Program-made: the position numbers and the translations under genes
The notes under the pieces: generated by a model
Databases searched by the model: none
The model's input: the letters and a program-made list of their open reading frames with translations, nothing else
What the model was told of the DNA's origin: nothing
DNA from: Lysobacter silvisoli
GTDB lineage: Bacteria > Pseudomonadota > Gammaproteobacteria > Xanthomonadales > Xanthomonadaceae
Length of the DNA: 64,000 bases
Direction of reading: 5' to 3'
Assembly: GCF_003382365.1 (NCBI RefSeq)
Contig: NZ_QTSU01000003.1
Location: forward strand, 186,001 to 250,000
Shown here: piece by piece, positions 1 through 10,007 of the stretch
Numbering within the stretch: the first letter of the stretch is position 1
How the letters are laid out: every line of letters begins with the position of its first letter

Positions 1-614
1 GCGACCGGACCGCGCGCGCGACCGATGCGCCCGCGCTGTGGCTGGCCTTATGGCTGTGGTTGCCGTTGCTGCTGTTCTGCCTGGCGCGCTCGCGCATGCC
101 GCTGTACGTACTGCCGCTGTTCCTGCCGTTGGCGGTGATCGCGGCGATGCAGCGCCAGCGCGAAGGCCGCGCCCTGCCCGCCTGGCCGCGGCTGGCGGCC
201 TGGGCCGCGCTGCTGCTGGCGCTGAAGCTGGCCGCGGTGCACTGGCCCACGCACAAGGACGCCTCGGCCTGGGCCGAGGCGATCCGCGCGCGCGCCGGCC
301 GGCCGGTGCCCGAGGTGGTGTTCGTCGAGGACATGGCGCGCTACGGCCTGCACCTGCATCTGGATGCGCAGATCGAGAAGATCTCGCTGGACCCGGTGCC
401 CGATGCGCCGCGCTTCAATCCGGAGTTCGACGAGTCGCTGGCGCAGGAGCTGGCCGAGCACGAAGTATCGGCGGTGTGGGTGTGCAAGCAGGCGCTGTGG
501 CCGCAATTGCGCGCGCGCATCGCCGCGGCCGGCTATCGCGCGACCGCGTTGGGAACGCCGTACGAGCAGCGGGTGATCTTCGAAGTCGAACTGGCGACGC
601 ATCGATCTCGATAA
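1..614 (+). CDS. Glycosyltransferase family 39 (ArnT-like), C-terminal part
   Basis: The reading frame is open from the window edge (first full codon at base 3) to a TAA at 612-614, so only about the last 200 residues are present. The visible part starts with hydrophobic membrane helices containing the segment LARSRMPLYVLPLFLPLAV. That arrangement (an arginine-rich loop, then P-x-Y-x-L-P and a helix) is typical of the final membrane helices of ArnT/PMT-type integral membrane glycosyltransferases. A soluble C-terminal domain follows. The family transfers sugars from polyprenyl-phosphate donors at the periplasmic face of the inner membrane. The acceptor cannot be told from this fragment. Family assignment is by recognition and moderately sure. 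Confidence 0.7.
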   Translation, partial: DRTARATDAPALWLALWLWLPLLLFCLARSRMPLYVLPLFLPLAVIAAMQRQREGRALPAWPRLAAWAALLLALKLAAVHWPTHKDASAWAEAIRARAGRPVPEVVFVEDMARYGLHLHLDAQIEKISLDPVPDAPRFNPEFDESLAQELAEHEVSAVWVCKQALWPQLRARIAAAGYRATALGTPYEQRVIFEVELATHRSR

Positions 615-630
615 CGCAAGTTCACTTCTC

Positions 631-725
631 CGTCATTCCGGCGAAAGCCGGAACCCATGTTGCTGTTGCTCTCCGGGCTCTCGTGAGCAAGATCAAAATG
701 GGTTCCGGCTTTCGCCGGAATGACG
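631..725. repeat. Interspersed inverted repeat, perfect 27-bp arms
   Basis: Bases 631-657 and 699-725 are exact reverse complements, each containing TCATTCCGGCGAAAGCCGG, separated by 41 bases. Each arm also holds its own small palindrome (CCGGCGAAAGCCGG). The element lies between the 3' ends of two convergent genes. It looks like one of the short non-coding elements scattered in xanthomonad genomes and may also act as a bidirectional transcription stop. There is no T-tract. Confidence 0.8.
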
Positions 726-777
726 GGGATGGGTCGGCGACACGAGGAACCCGCCGCATCGCGCTTCCGTCGCGAGC

Positions 778-1770
778 TCAAGCCCCGCGATCGCTACTCA
801 ACTCGCGCGTGCGATGATCGTCGCCCGCCGCCGCGCGCGCGGCGACCAGGCTGAAAGCGACGATGCCCGCCACCACCAGCACCGCGCCCAGCAAGGCGCG
901 CCCCTGCGGCCAGGCTTCGCCCAGCCACAACGCGCCGATCAGGGTCGCAAACAAAATCTCGGCCGCCTGCATGGCCTCGGCCGCGGCCAGCGCGGTGGGC
1001 TCGTTGCGGACCATGCCGGTGGCCTGGAAGAACAGCACCGTGGCGATCACGCCCGCGCCCAGCGCCACGCCCGCGGCCAGCCACAGCTGACCGGCCGACG
1101 GCACGCCGGCCTGGGTGTAGGCGTACACCGCCACCGCCAGCCACAGCGGCTGGCTGGCCAGGGTCATGCCGTACACGCGCTGGGTCGCGTTGAGCTCGAC
1201 GCCGCTGTGCTCCAGGTGCAGCAGCAAGCCGCGGTTGCCCAGCGGATAGGCGAACGCCGACACCGCCACGCACACCAGCGCGATCCAGCCGTCGCGGTCC
1301 AGGCGGCCGCCGCCGTGGCCGAACTGCATCAGCAGCACGCCGGCCACCACCACCGCGCCCACCGCCAGCGCCGGCAGTGGAATGCGCGCGCGCTCGTCGC
1401 GGTACAGGAAGGGCGCGCACAGCATGCCGGCGATCACGGTGAGCTGGAACGTGCCGGCCACCAGCCACGAAGGACCGCTGGACGCGGCCCAGCTCAGGCA
1501 TACGTAGAACAGCACGAAGCCGATGCCGCTCCACAGCAGCCACGGTCCCGGCCGCGCGCGGATCGCGCGCCACACCGGCGCCGCGCCGCCTTGCAGCGGC
1601 ATGATCGCCAGCAGCAGCGGCAGGGTAATCAGATAACGCAGCGACGCGGTCCAGGCCCAATGCCCGCCGCCGACCGCTGCGGCGCGGTTGAGCACGTAGG
1701 TGCAGGTGAAGAACAGCGCCGAGGCCAGCGCGATGGCGACCGCCAGCAGCGCGGCTCGGCGCCGGTTCAC
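778..1770 (-). CDS. EmrE/DMT-type multidrug-efflux family permease
   Basis: 330 residues with about ten hydrophobic segments, fitting the ten-helix drug/metabolite transporter superfamily. The opening FTCTYVLNRAAA segment followed by a WTASLRY motif resembles the 'multidrug resistance efflux transporter' subfamily of about 300 residues. Its start codon overlaps the stop of bioC by four bases (ATGA), so it is translationally coupled and the last gene of the biotin operon. The substrate is unknown. Position suggests a link with biotin, its precursors or by-products, but this is inference. The family call is firm, the transport role in the pathway is not. Confidence 0.8.
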   Translation of the reverse strand: MNRRRAALLAVAIALASALFFTCTYVLNRAAAVGGGHWAWTASLRYLITLPLLLAIMPLQGGAAPVWRAIRARPGPWLLWSGIGFVLFYVCLSWAASSGPSWLVAGTFQLTVIAGMLCAPFLYRDERARIPLPALAVGAVVVAGVLLMQFGHGGGRLDRDGWIALVCVAVSAFAYPLGNRGLLLHLEHSGVELNATQRVYGMTLASQPLWLAVAVYAYTQAGVPSAGQLWLAAGVALGAGVIATVLFFQATGMVRNEPTALAAAEAMQAAEILFATLIGALWLGEAWPQGRALLGAVLVVAGIVAFSLVAARAAAGDDHRTRELSSDRGA

Positions 1771-2675
1771 GGCCGCCTCCGGATCGGAATGCTGGACAGC
1801 GGCACCTGCACTTCGTCGATGCCGCCGCTGCGGATCGGCGTGCCGGGCGCCGGGCCCCAGGCCTGGGCGTAAATCACTTCCCAGGTCGCGGGCAGGCGGC
1901 CGTCGGCAGCGCGCAGGCCTTCGTAGGCCTGCGCTGCACGGGCGAAGCGCGCGCGGCCGGTCAGGCTGCGGCGGCGGTCGCTCATGGCGTTGGTCGCGCC
2001 CAGGGTGCGCAGTTCGCGCATCAGGCCGCCCAGGTCGTCATGGCCGAGCACGAATTCGTCGCGGTCCAGCACCGGGTTCTTGAAGCCCGCGGCGATCAGC
2101 GCGTCGCCGAATTGGGCGATGGACGCGAACGGACTCACGTGCGGCGCGTTGTCGGCCTGAGCGAAGGCGCTGCGCAGCTCGAACAGCGTGTCCGGGCCGA
2201 AGGTCGACACCAGCAGCAGGCCTTCGGGCTTAAGCACGCGGCGGAAGCCGGCGAACACCGCCGGCAGGTCCTCGACCCATTGCAGGCACAGGTTGGAATA
2301 CAGCACGTCCACGCTGGCGTCGCGCAACGGCAGCGCGCGCGCGTCGGCGCAGACCAGGTCGGGGCGGCGCGCGCCACCGAGAAAGCGCGGCAGCACGCCG
2401 CCGCCGGCATGGACGCGGGTCTCGCCCAGCATCGGCAGGGCCAGGTCCAGCGCGATCACCTGCGCGCGCGGCCAGCGCTTCTGCATGGCCACGGCGGCGT
2501 GGCCGGGGCCGCTGCCCACGTCCACCACCACCGCCGGCGCGCGGTCGTCCAGGTAATCCAGGGCTTCGGACAAGCGGGCGCCGACTTCGCGCTGCAGCGC
2601 GGCGGCGCCGTCGTAGCCATGCGCGGCGCGCGAGAACGCGCGGCGGACTTGGCGGTGGTCGAACAATTCGGTCAT
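1767..2675 (-). CDS. bioC: Malonyl-ACP O-methyltransferase BioC
   Basis: 302-residue SAM-dependent methyltransferase. The N-terminus (FDHRQVRRAFSRAAHGYD) is the BioC signature, and VDVGSGPG at residues 51-58 is methyltransferase motif I. BioC methylates the free carboxyl of malonyl-ACP, disguising it so that the fatty acid synthase can elongate it to pimeloyl-ACP methyl ester. It sits directly downstream of bioH, which later removes that methyl group, with a 55-bp gap. It overlaps the following permease gene by four bases. Length is normal for the family. Identity is supported by both sequence and operon. Confidence 0.93.
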   Translation of the reverse strand: MTELFDHRQVRRAFSRAAHGYDGAAALQREVGARLSEALDYLDDRAPAVVVDVGSGPGHAAVAMQKRWPRAQVIALDLALPMLGETRVHAGGGVLPRFLGGARRPDLVCADARALPLRDASVDVLYSNLCLQWVEDLPAVFAGFRRVLKPEGLLLVSTFGPDTLFELRSAFAQADNAPHVSPFASIAQFGDALIAAGFKNPVLDRDEFVLGHDDLGGLMRELRTLGATNAMSDRRRSLTGRARFARAAQAYEGLRAADGRLPATWEVIYAQAWGPAPGTPIRSGGIDEVQVPLSSIPIRRRP

Positions 2676-2730
2676 CGGTCGTACGGGTTCTGCGTGACGT
2701 CGCGGCGCGGGCGCCGCGGCGGTGGGGGAT

Positions 2731-3504
2731 TCAGTGCGGCGCCAGCAACGCGGCGATGAAGTCGTCGATCAGCTGCGCGACTTGCTCGGCCGCGCTCAGG
2801 AACGGCGCGTGGCCGGCGCGGTCGATGACCACGCTGCGCGCCTGCGGCGCCAGCGCCGCCGCCGCCGGCATGGCGCCGGCCGGCACCAAGCGGTCGCGGC
2901 GGCCGGAGATCCACAGGCTGGGCACGGCCAGGCGCGGCAGTTCGTCGCGCATGTCGAGGGTGTCCAGCAGGGTCAGGCCCTCCTGCAAGGCATGCTCGGC
3001 CGGTTCGCCGCGCTCGAAGGCCTGGCTGCGCAGCCGCCGCAGTTCGTCCTGCGCGGCGGGCGAGCCCAGCGCTTCCAACGCCAGGAACCCTTCCAGGGTG
3101 CCGCGGAAGTCGTGGCGCAGCGCCTGGCCGAAATCGCGGAACAGACTGGGCGACACGCCGTGCGGCCAGTCCGGCCCACCCACGAAGCGCGGCGAGGACG
3201 CGATCATGATCAGGCCGCGCACGCGGTCGGGATAGTCGAGCGCGGCGCGCAAGGCGAACTGCCCGCCCAATGACCAGCCCAGCCACACCGCGTCGGGCAC
3301 GCGCTGCACCAGTTCGGCGGCCAAGGTTTGCGGCTGCAACGCGGTGCGTTCGTCGCGGGCGTAGCCGTGGCCCGGCAGGTCGATCAGGTGCAGGGTGTAG
3401 GCATCGGCCAGGCGTTCGACCAGCGGCGCGAACAGGCCGCCGTGCATGGCCCAGCCGTGGATCAGCGCCAGCGAGGGTCCGCTGCCGAGGGTCTGCACGT
3501 ACAT
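2731..3504 (-). CDS. bioH: Pimeloyl-ACP methyl ester carboxylesterase BioH
   Basis: 257-residue alpha/beta hydrolase. It has the oxyanion-side HGWAMHGG loop near residues 16-23, the nucleophile elbow GWSLGG with Ser78, and a C-terminal DRAGHAPF segment carrying the catalytic histidine. BioH cleaves the methyl ester of pimeloyl-ACP, giving the substrate for BioF and stopping further elongation. The gene starts nine bases after the preceding ACT-domain gene and precedes bioC, the usual order in xanthomonads. No signal peptide is visible, consistent with a cytoplasmic enzyme. Confidence 0.93.
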   Translation of the reverse strand: MYVQTLGSGPSLALIHGWAMHGGLFAPLVERLADAYTLHLIDLPGHGYARDERTALQPQTLAAELVQRVPDAVWLGWSLGGQFALRAALDYPDRVRGLIMIASSPRFVGGPDWPHGVSPSLFRDFGQALRHDFRGTLEGFLALEALGSPAAQDELRRLRSQAFERGEPAEHALQEGLTLLDTLDMRDELPRLAVPSLWISGRRDRLVPAGAMPAAAALAPQARSVVIDRAGHAPFLSAAEQVAQLIDDFIAALLAPH

Positions 3505-3513
3505 GCGCGGCCC

Positions 3514-3929
3514 TCAGTGCGTATCGGCCGGACGCCGCAACGCGGCCAGCGCCGCGAGCGCGTCGCCGGCGCGATCGGCCGGCACCAGCAGGTGGTCGTG
3601 GTAGTAGCCGGCCAGCACGTTGCAGGCGATGCCCTGCCGCGCCAGCGCGGTGGAGAACGCGGCGGTCAGGCCCACCGCTTCCAGTGCCGAATGCACCTGC
3701 AGGCTCAGCCAGGCGGCGACGAAGGCGTAGTCCAATCCTTGCGCATCGGCGTCCTCGCGCGCGATCACGTAGCTGATGCCTTCGGCTTCGCGGATCCAGG
3801 CGTGGGCCTGCGCGGCGAGCGTCGCATCCGGCTGCGCGCGGCTGACGTAGACGTACTCGCCTTCGCGCCGGGTGGCCTGCAGGGTGGCGAGCATGCGCGC
3901 CAGGTCGCGTTCGGCGACGGGGACCGCGC

Positions 3930-3933
<4 letters not shown>
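3514..3933 (-). CDS. ACT-domain protein inside the biotin operon
   Basis: 139 residues, starting at the ATG at 3931-3933, which overlaps the bioF stop by four bases. The sequence splits into an N-terminal segment with EGEYVYVSR and ISYVIARED and a C-terminal half with hydrophobic beta/alpha alternation ending in [14 protein letters not shown]. That resembles proteins with paired ACT-type (ACT_3/ACT_7-like) domains, which usually bind amino acids or other small ligands. Coupling to bioF and bioH on both sides suggests a role tied to biotin synthesis, perhaps sensing alanine or another precursor. That role is inference; no catalytic residues are apparent. Confidence 0.75.
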
Positions 3934-5156
<1,223 letters not shown>

Positions 5157-5161
5157 GGTGG

Positions 5162-6229
5162 TCAGGCCGCGCAGGAATGGGTGGGCGGGACGCCGGTTTC
5201 GACGATGTCGGCGTGTACGGTAGAACTTTCCTCGACGATCTGCATCGGCCGCAGCCCCAGGCGCTCGAACAGGGCCAGGTCGCGCTCGGTGTCCGGGTTA
5301 CCGGTGGTCAGCAGCTTTTCGCCGTAGAAGATCGAGTTGGCGCCGGCCAGGAAGCACAGCGCCTGCAGCTCGTCGGACATGCTCTCGCGGCCGGCCGACA
5401 GGCGCACCATGGAGCGCGGCATCAGCAGGCGGGCCACCGCGATGGTGCGCACGAACTCGAACGGGTCCAGCTCGGCCGTGCCCGCCAGCGGCGTGCCCTC
5501 GACCTGGACCAGGCGGTTGATCGGCACCGAATCCGGGTGCGCGGGCAGGTTGGCCAGGGTCTGCAGCAGGCCGGCGCGCTGCGCGCGCGACTCGCCCATG
5601 CCGACGATGCCGCCGCAGCAGGTCTTCATGCCCACGTCGCGCACGTGCGCCAGCGTGTCCAGGCGGTCCTGGAACTCGCGGGTGTGGATGATCTCGTTGT
5701 AGAACTCCGGCGCGGTGTCCAGGTTGTGGTTGTAGTAGTCCAGGCCGGCCGCCTTCAGCGCCAGCGCCTGTTCGCCCGAGAGCATGCCCAGGGTGGCGCA
5801 GGTCTCCAGGCCCAGGGCCTTCACTTCGCTGATCATGGCCGCCACCTTGGGGATGTCGCGGTCCTTGGGCGAGCGCCAGGCCGCGCCCATGCAGAAGCGC
5901 GAGGCGCCGGCGGCCTTGGCCTGCTTGGCCTTTTCCAGCACCGTCTCGGTGCTCATCAGCTTGGTCGCGTCCACGCCGGTGTGGTAACGCGCCGCCTGCG
6001 GGCAGTAGCCGCAGTCCTCGGGGCAGCCGCCGGTCTTCACCGACAACAAAGTGCTGACCTGGACCTCGGTCGCGTCGAAATGCTCGCGGTGGACGCTGGC
6101 CGCACGGTGCAGCAGCTCCGGGAACGGCAGGTCGAATAGCGCGCGGACTTCGGCGCGCGACCAGTCGTGGCGCAGCGCCCGGGGGGACGTTACGGACGGC
6201 TCGGCGGGGACTTTACTGACAACGGACAT
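5162..6229 (-). CDS. bioB: Biotin synthase BioB
   Basis: 355 residues from the ATG at 6227-6229. A longer frame upstream is rejected because it would run through comF on the other strand and adds low-complexity Arg/Ala sequence. The radical-SAM cluster motif CPEDCGYC gives Cys69, Cys73 and Cys76, and [13 protein letters not shown] is the classic BioB substrate-site region. The enzyme inserts sulfur into dethiobiotin, using a [4Fe-4S] cluster and a sacrificial [2Fe-2S] cluster. It is the first gene of the operon. A GGAAG-like ribosome site lies upstream of the chosen start. bioA and bioD are not in the window. Confidence 0.95.
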   Translation of the reverse strand: MSVVSKVPAEPSVTSPRALRHDWSRAEVRALFDLPFPELLHRAASVHREHFDATEVQVSTLLSVKTGGCPEDCGYCPQAARYHTGVDATKLMSTETVLEKAKQAKAAGASRFCMGAAWRSPKDRDIPKVAAMISEVKALGLETCATLGMLSGEQALALKAAGLDYYNHNLDTAPEFYNEIIHTREFQDRLDTLAHVRDVGMKTCCGGIVGMGESRAQRAGLLQTLANLPAHPDSVPINRLVQVEGTPLAGTAELDPFEFVRTIAVARLLMPRSMVRLSAGRESMSDELQALCFLAGANSIFYGEKLLTTGNPDTERDLALFERLGLRPMQIVEESSTVHADIVETGVPPTHSCAA

Positions 6230-6266
6230 GGGCGGCTTCCGACGGACGACGCGAGGCAGGAGCGGC

Positions 6267-6295
6267 AGTCTGGAAAGCATGGACCCACCTGTCAA
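6267..6295 (-). promoter_or_regulatory. Candidate sigma-70 promoter for the bio operon
   Basis: On the minus strand TTGACA (6290-6295) is followed after 17 bases by CAGACT (6267-6272), a consensus -35 with a weak -10. This places transcription about 30 bases before the bioB start. The -35 lies inside the first codons of comF on the other strand, so the divergent genes share almost no intergenic space (49 bp). Prediction by eye only. Confidence 0.4.
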
Positions 6296-7022
6296 CCAAA
6301 TCCCGACCGCCGCGGTTGACGGCCCGCCCGCCGGCTGGGCCCGGCTGGCCCGCGCGCTGTGGCCGCCGCGCTGCCTGGCCTGCCGGGAGCCGGGCCAGGG
6401 CGCGCTGGACCTGTGCGCGGCCTGCGCGCGCGACCTGCCCTGGAACCGGTGCGCCTGCAGCCACTGCGCCCTGCCCTTGCCGGCGCCGGGGGTGTGCGGG
6501 GCCTGCCTGCGCAAGCCGCCGCCGCTGGACGCGGTGCGCGCGGCCTTCGTCTACGCCGCGCCGCTGGACCAATGGTTGCGGCGTTTCAAATTCCACGACG
6601 ATCTCGCCGCCGGCCGGCTGCTGGCGGCGCTGATGGCCGCCGACCCGCAGCGGCCGCCGGCCCTGCCCGCGGCCACGGCCCTGGTCGCGGTGCCGCTGGC
6701 GCGGCGGCGCCTGCGCGCGCGCGGCTACGACCAGGGGCGCGAGCTGGCCCGGCCGCTGGCGCGCGCCTTGGGCGTGCCGCTGCTGGGCGGGGCCTTGCGG
6801 CGCGTGCGCGACACCGCCGCGCAGTCGCGGCTGGACGCGCCCGCGCGCCGGCGCAACCTGCGCGGCGCCTTCCTCGCCACCTTCGACGGCGCGCCGCCGC
6901 CGCGGGTGTTGCTGGTGGACGACGTGATGACCACGGGCGCGACCTTGCATGCGGCGGCGGCCGCGCTCAAACGCGCGGGGGTGGCGCAGGTGGAGGCTTG
7001 GGTATGTGCGCGGGTGCCGTGA
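6279..7022 (+). CDS. ComF family phosphoribosyltransferase-like protein
   Basis: 247 residues from the ATG at 6279. The first third carries paired cysteines (CLAC, CAAC, CSHC, CGAC) that look like a zinc-binding module. The C-terminal half is a type I phosphoribosyltransferase fold with the PRPP-loop motif [12 protein letters not shown] near residues 216-227. This is the architecture of ComF/GntX proteins, which are needed for DNA uptake in naturally competent bacteria. The exact reaction is not established. The gene diverges from bioB, and its start codon overlaps the predicted bioB promoter. Family call is confident. Confidence 0.88.
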   Translation: MDPPVNQIPTAAVDGPPAGWARLARALWPPRCLACREPGQGALDLCAACARDLPWNRCACSHCALPLPAPGVCGACLRKPPPLDAVRAAFVYAAPLDQWLRRFKFHDDLAAGRLLAALMAADPQRPPALPAATALVAVPLARRRLRARGYDQGRELARPLARALGVPLLGGALRRVRDTAAQSRLDAPARRRNLRGAFLATFDGAPPPRVLLVDDVMTTGATLHAAAAALKRAGVAQVEAWVCARVP

Positions 7023-7057
7023 AGACGCTTAGCCACCCGCGGCGGCGCCCACCGCGT

Positions 7058-7555
7058 TCAGTCGGACAGATGCTTGTCGATCTTGGCGCCGATGGCATCC
7101 ATAGCGCCCTGCTGCCAGCCGTCCTGCAGCTGATGCAATTCGCGGCTGTAGAACAGCAGCATGCCGATCGACAGGTACAGGAAGACCACCGTCGCGATCA
7201 AGGCCAGCGCCCAGGGATTGGTCCAGGACACTTGGCTACTGCGCAACAGCAGCGTCGTCACCAGGGTCATGCCGATCGTCAGGATGGACGCCACTCCCAT
7301 GAACACTGCCGATCGCGTGCGATCGCCTTCGAACTCGATGGCGCGCAGGGTCAGATAGGCATGGATGTCGGCCCGGCGTTCCGGATTGGTCGCACGCGAG
7401 GCCAGTTCTCGCGCCAGCGCCCGTCCCTGCTCACTGGCCTGGCGAGTCTCGGCGATGCGCCGGCGCAGAGTGCGCGCGAAGCGCCACAACCCGCCGATGA
7501 TGAGCACCACGCCACCGAGTACGCCGAGGATGTCCGCTATCGTCGAAAGCTCCAT
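7058..7555 (-). CDS. Hypothetical inner-membrane protein
   Basis: 165 residues, not recognised as a named family. An N-terminal helix (residues 8-25, ILGVLGGVVLIIGGLWRF) is followed by a basic, probably cytoplasmic stretch rich in Arg and Glu. Two further helices lie near residues 83-103 (a GVASILTIGMTL-type segment) and 111-131. The C-terminus is soluble. It stands alone between convergent comF and the fatty acid transporter gene. Coding is supported by plausible membrane topology and GC-rich third positions. Function unknown. Confidence 0.7.
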   Translation of the reverse strand: MELSTIADILGVLGGVVLIIGGLWRFARTLRRRIAETRQASEQGRALARELASRATNPERRADIHAYLTLRAIEFEGDRTRSAVFMGVASILTIGMTLVTTLLLRSSQVSWTNPWALALIATVVFLYLSIGMLLFYSRELHQLQDGWQQGAMDAIGAKIDKHLSD

Positions 7556-7621
7556 GGCCCGATTCTAATCAAGGCCGATCCGCACCGGGAGGCGTTCGCC
7601 CTCGGCGCAAAGCCGCTGCCG

Positions 7622-9052
7622 CTACGGCATCACCGGCGGCTGGTAGGTCAGCGTCAGCCCCAGCGCCCACAGCAGGCCCAGCACCAGCGGGATATGCACC
7701 AGCAGCTGGACGAAGGTGAAGCCGACGATGTCGCGCGCCTTCAGCCCCAGCACGCCCAGCAGCGGCAGCATCCAGAACGGGTTGATCAGGTTGGGCAGGG
7801 CCTCGGCGGCGTTGTAGACCTGCACTGCCCAGCCCAGGTGCACCTTCAGATCGTTGGCGGCCTGCATCACATACGGCGCCTCGATGATCCACTTGCCGCC
7901 GCCGGAGGGCACGAAGAAACCCAGCACCGCCGAGTAGGCGCCCATCACGATCGAGAAGGTCTCGGCGTTGGCGACGCGCACGAACACGCTGGACAGGTGG
8001 TGGGCCAGGGTTTCGCCGCCGTGGCCGGGCGCAGCGGTGAGCAGCGCGGCGATGCCGCCGTACAGCGGGAACTGGATCAGCACGCCGGTGGTGCTGGGCA
8101 CCGCGCGCGCGACCGCATCCAGGAAGCTGCGCGGGCGCCAGTGCAGCAGCAGGCCCAGGGTCAGGAACAGGAAGTTGTAGGTGTTGAGGCTGGCAATGGC
8201 GGTCACCGCCGGCTTGTTCGCGAACTCGTACGCCAGCCAGCCCAGGCCCAGCGCCGACAATGCGAGGGTGATCAGCGGGCTGTACTCCAGCCATTCGCCC
8301 GGGCGCGTGCGCGGCGGCAGCGCCGGCGCGGCGTCGCGCGCTTCGGCCACGAATTCGCTCGCGCGCCGCACCGAAGCGCCGCGCGGCGCGGTCACGTAGC
8401 ACACCAGCAGCGAGACCAGGATCAGCGCGGCGGTCAGCGCGATCGACTGCCACAGGAAGATGGTCTGGCTGAAGGGAATCACGCCGGTGATCGCCAGCAG
8501 CGCCGGCGGCATGCTCGCGGGATTGGCCTGCAGCTGCGCGGCCGAGGAGCTCAGGCCCATCGCCCACACTGCGCCCAGGCCCAGGTAGGCGGCCGCGCCG
8601 GCGGCGCGGTAGTCCATGTCCAAGTCCTCGCGGCGCGCCAGCGCGCGCACCAGCAGGCCGCCGAACACCAGCGAGAAGCCCCAGCTCAGCAGCGAGGTCA
8701 GCATGCTCAGCAGGCCCACGTAGCAGACCGCGCCGCGTCCGCTGCGCGGCACCCGCGCCAGCGCGTCGATCAGCTTGGCCACCGCCGGCGCGGTGGCCAC
8801 CACGTAACCGCCGATGACCACGAAGGCCATCTGCATGGTGAAGGGAATCAGGCTCCAGTAGCCCTCGCCGAAGGCGCTCACCGTGGCCCGGGGCGTGGCG
8901 CCGAAGGCCAACGCAACCGCCGCCACGGCCACCACCGCCAGCGCGGCGAATACGTAGGCATCGGGAAACCAGCGCTCGGCCCAGGCGGCGCTGCGCAAAG
9001 CGAAGCGGGCAAGCGGACCATCGGTGGCGGTGAGGGGCGTGCTGGCATTCAT
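7622..9052 (-). CDS. Short-chain fatty acid transporter, AtoE family
   Basis: 476 residues from the ATG at 9050-9052. A GTG 13 codons upstream is possible but gives only polar residues. The protein is mostly hydrophobic, with at least ten predicted membrane segments. It resembles the AtoE/short-chain fatty acid transporter family through FTMQMAFVVIGGYVVA, SSSAAQLQANPASMP and PSGGGKWIIEAPYV. These proteins import acetoacetate, butyrate and similar acids. No ato catabolic genes are adjacent, so the physiological substrate is open. The 3' end faces the small membrane-protein gene in the same direction with a 66-bp gap. Confidence 0.88.
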   Translation of the reverse strand: MNASTPLTATDGPLARFALRSAAWAERWFPDAYVFAALAVVAVAAVALAFGATPRATVSAFGEGYWSLIPFTMQMAFVVIGGYVVATAPAVAKLIDALARVPRSGRGAVCYVGLLSMLTSLLSWGFSLVFGGLLVRALARREDLDMDYRAAGAAAYLGLGAVWAMGLSSSAAQLQANPASMPPALLAITGVIPFSQTIFLWQSIALTAALILVSLLVCYVTAPRGASVRRASEFVAEARDAAPALPPRTRPGEWLEYSPLITLALSALGLGWLAYEFANKPAVTAIASLNTYNFLFLTLGLLLHWRPRSFLDAVARAVPSTTGVLIQFPLYGGIAALLTAAPGHGGETLAHHLSSVFVRVANAETFSIVMGAYSAVLGFFVPSGGGKWIIEAPYVMQAANDLKVHLGWAVQVYNAAEALPNLINPFWMLPLLGVLGLKARDIVGFTFVQLLVHIPLVLGLLWALGLTLTYQPPVMP

Positions 9053-9218
9053 GGCAAGGGATTCCGAGGTGGCCGCGTCATGGTCGGCCACGACAGGCGT
9101 GGCGCCACTAGCACTTTAGTCGCAGCGCGGGCGCAAGGGACGGCGCCCTCATTTCGACACCCCGCTTTGGGGGAGGAACGTCATAAGCCGCCACTGCGAC
9201 GAAGGCCGCGCCACCCCT

Positions 9219-9317
9219 GTAGGAGCTGCGCAAGCTGCGACCGCGAATCCGCAACTACTGCGACGGCCTCGGTCTGCGTGTGATCTGCTTTCTGTAGGAG
9301 CGGCGTGAGCCGCGATC
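9219..9317. repeat. Two GTAGGAGC-type interspersed elements
   Basis: Elements at 9219-9243 (variant with AGCTGCGCAAGCTGCGACC) and 9293-9317 (AGCGGCGTGAGCCGCGAT) belong to the same short-hairpin family found throughout the window. Each can fold through a GCGGC/GCCGC or GCTGC/GCAGC stem. They lie upstream of the fatty acid transporter in a 950-bp stretch with no supported gene. Confidence 0.7.
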
Positions 9318-9400
9318 AGCTCCGAACTCGCGAGGGTGTGTGGGTGTGCTTTTTTAGGAGCAACAGCAACAGCTTCCGTCCGCAAGCGGCCGGGTTATTT

Positions 9401-9422
9401 TCTTTTGATAAGCGTCAAAAGA
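9401..9422. repeat. TCTTTTG/CAAAAGA hairpin of an interspersed element
   Basis: TCTTTTGA and TCAAAAGA flank a six-base loop, followed by an A-rich stretch (AAGTTACCAAAGAAAAACG). This composition is unlike the surrounding GC-rich DNA and resembles a repeated non-coding element seen in xanthomonad genomes. No gene is supported here; the open frame running through it is repeat-derived. Confidence 0.55.
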
Positions 9423-9606
9423 AAGTTACCAAAGAAAAACGCTTCGCCAGAGCTCCCGTGCGAGAGCGGAGTGGGCGCGGGGATTTTTCGATAGGTCATC
9501 CCTGGCCTAGCGAAAAAACGGCGCACCTCCTGTGCGCCGCCCTACGGGTCTTCTATTGGGATGGCGAGTTCGGAGCCCGAGCGAGGGTCAAGAGCATTCG
9601 CGCTGC

Positions 9607-9795
9607 GCGCTCACCCCTCACCCTAGCCCTCTCCCGCAAGCGGGGTGAGGGGCGGCGCTTGCGAGCCACTGGCTCGCGCCGCACCGAACGCCCGACCGCT
9701 ATGCGGTCGGGCCGGGGTGCTGGTTGAAGTCGGCGGTGATGATGCCTGCTTTAGCCCCTCTCCCGCTTGCGGGAGAGGGGTTGGGGTGAGGGCAG
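9607..9795. repeat. Pair of CCCTCTCCCGC-type palindromic elements
   Basis: Around 9607-9652 and 9750-9795 are two oppositely oriented copies of an element containing CCTCACCC, TAGCCC and a CTCTCCCGC palindrome. In the second copy 9755-9780 is a perfect 26-base palindrome (CCCCTCTCCCGC on the left, its complement on the right). Such elements are scattered between genes in this bacterial family. The flanks up to base 10000 show nothing else. Confidence 0.65.
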
Positions 9796-10007
9796 CTCGC
9801 AAGCAGACTCGCTCCGTATCAAACGCCTACCCGCTGCGCGGCCCGATTGGAGCGCGGTTCGAAATGTGGTCGTGCGCCCCTGCTAATCCTTTTACCCCCG
9901 GTCATCCGCATCGGCGTCAAATCCACTCTCCCTTCTACGTCAGCCCAATCTCACCCTCTGCGACGCCGCCCTGCTAGCGTCCCCACCCTTCCCCGGCGAG
10001 GCTCGCT

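Noticed and set aside
6230-6514. A 95-codon upstream extension of bioB
   Set aside because: It runs antisense through the start of comF, is Arg/Ala/Gln-rich without family similarity, and the ATG at 6227-6229 gives the normal BioB N-terminus.
9305-9727. A 140-codon plus-strand frame
   Set aside because: It is a translation of several interspersed repeats (hairpin element, TCTTTTG element, CCCTCTCCC palindrome), with no domain-like sequence.
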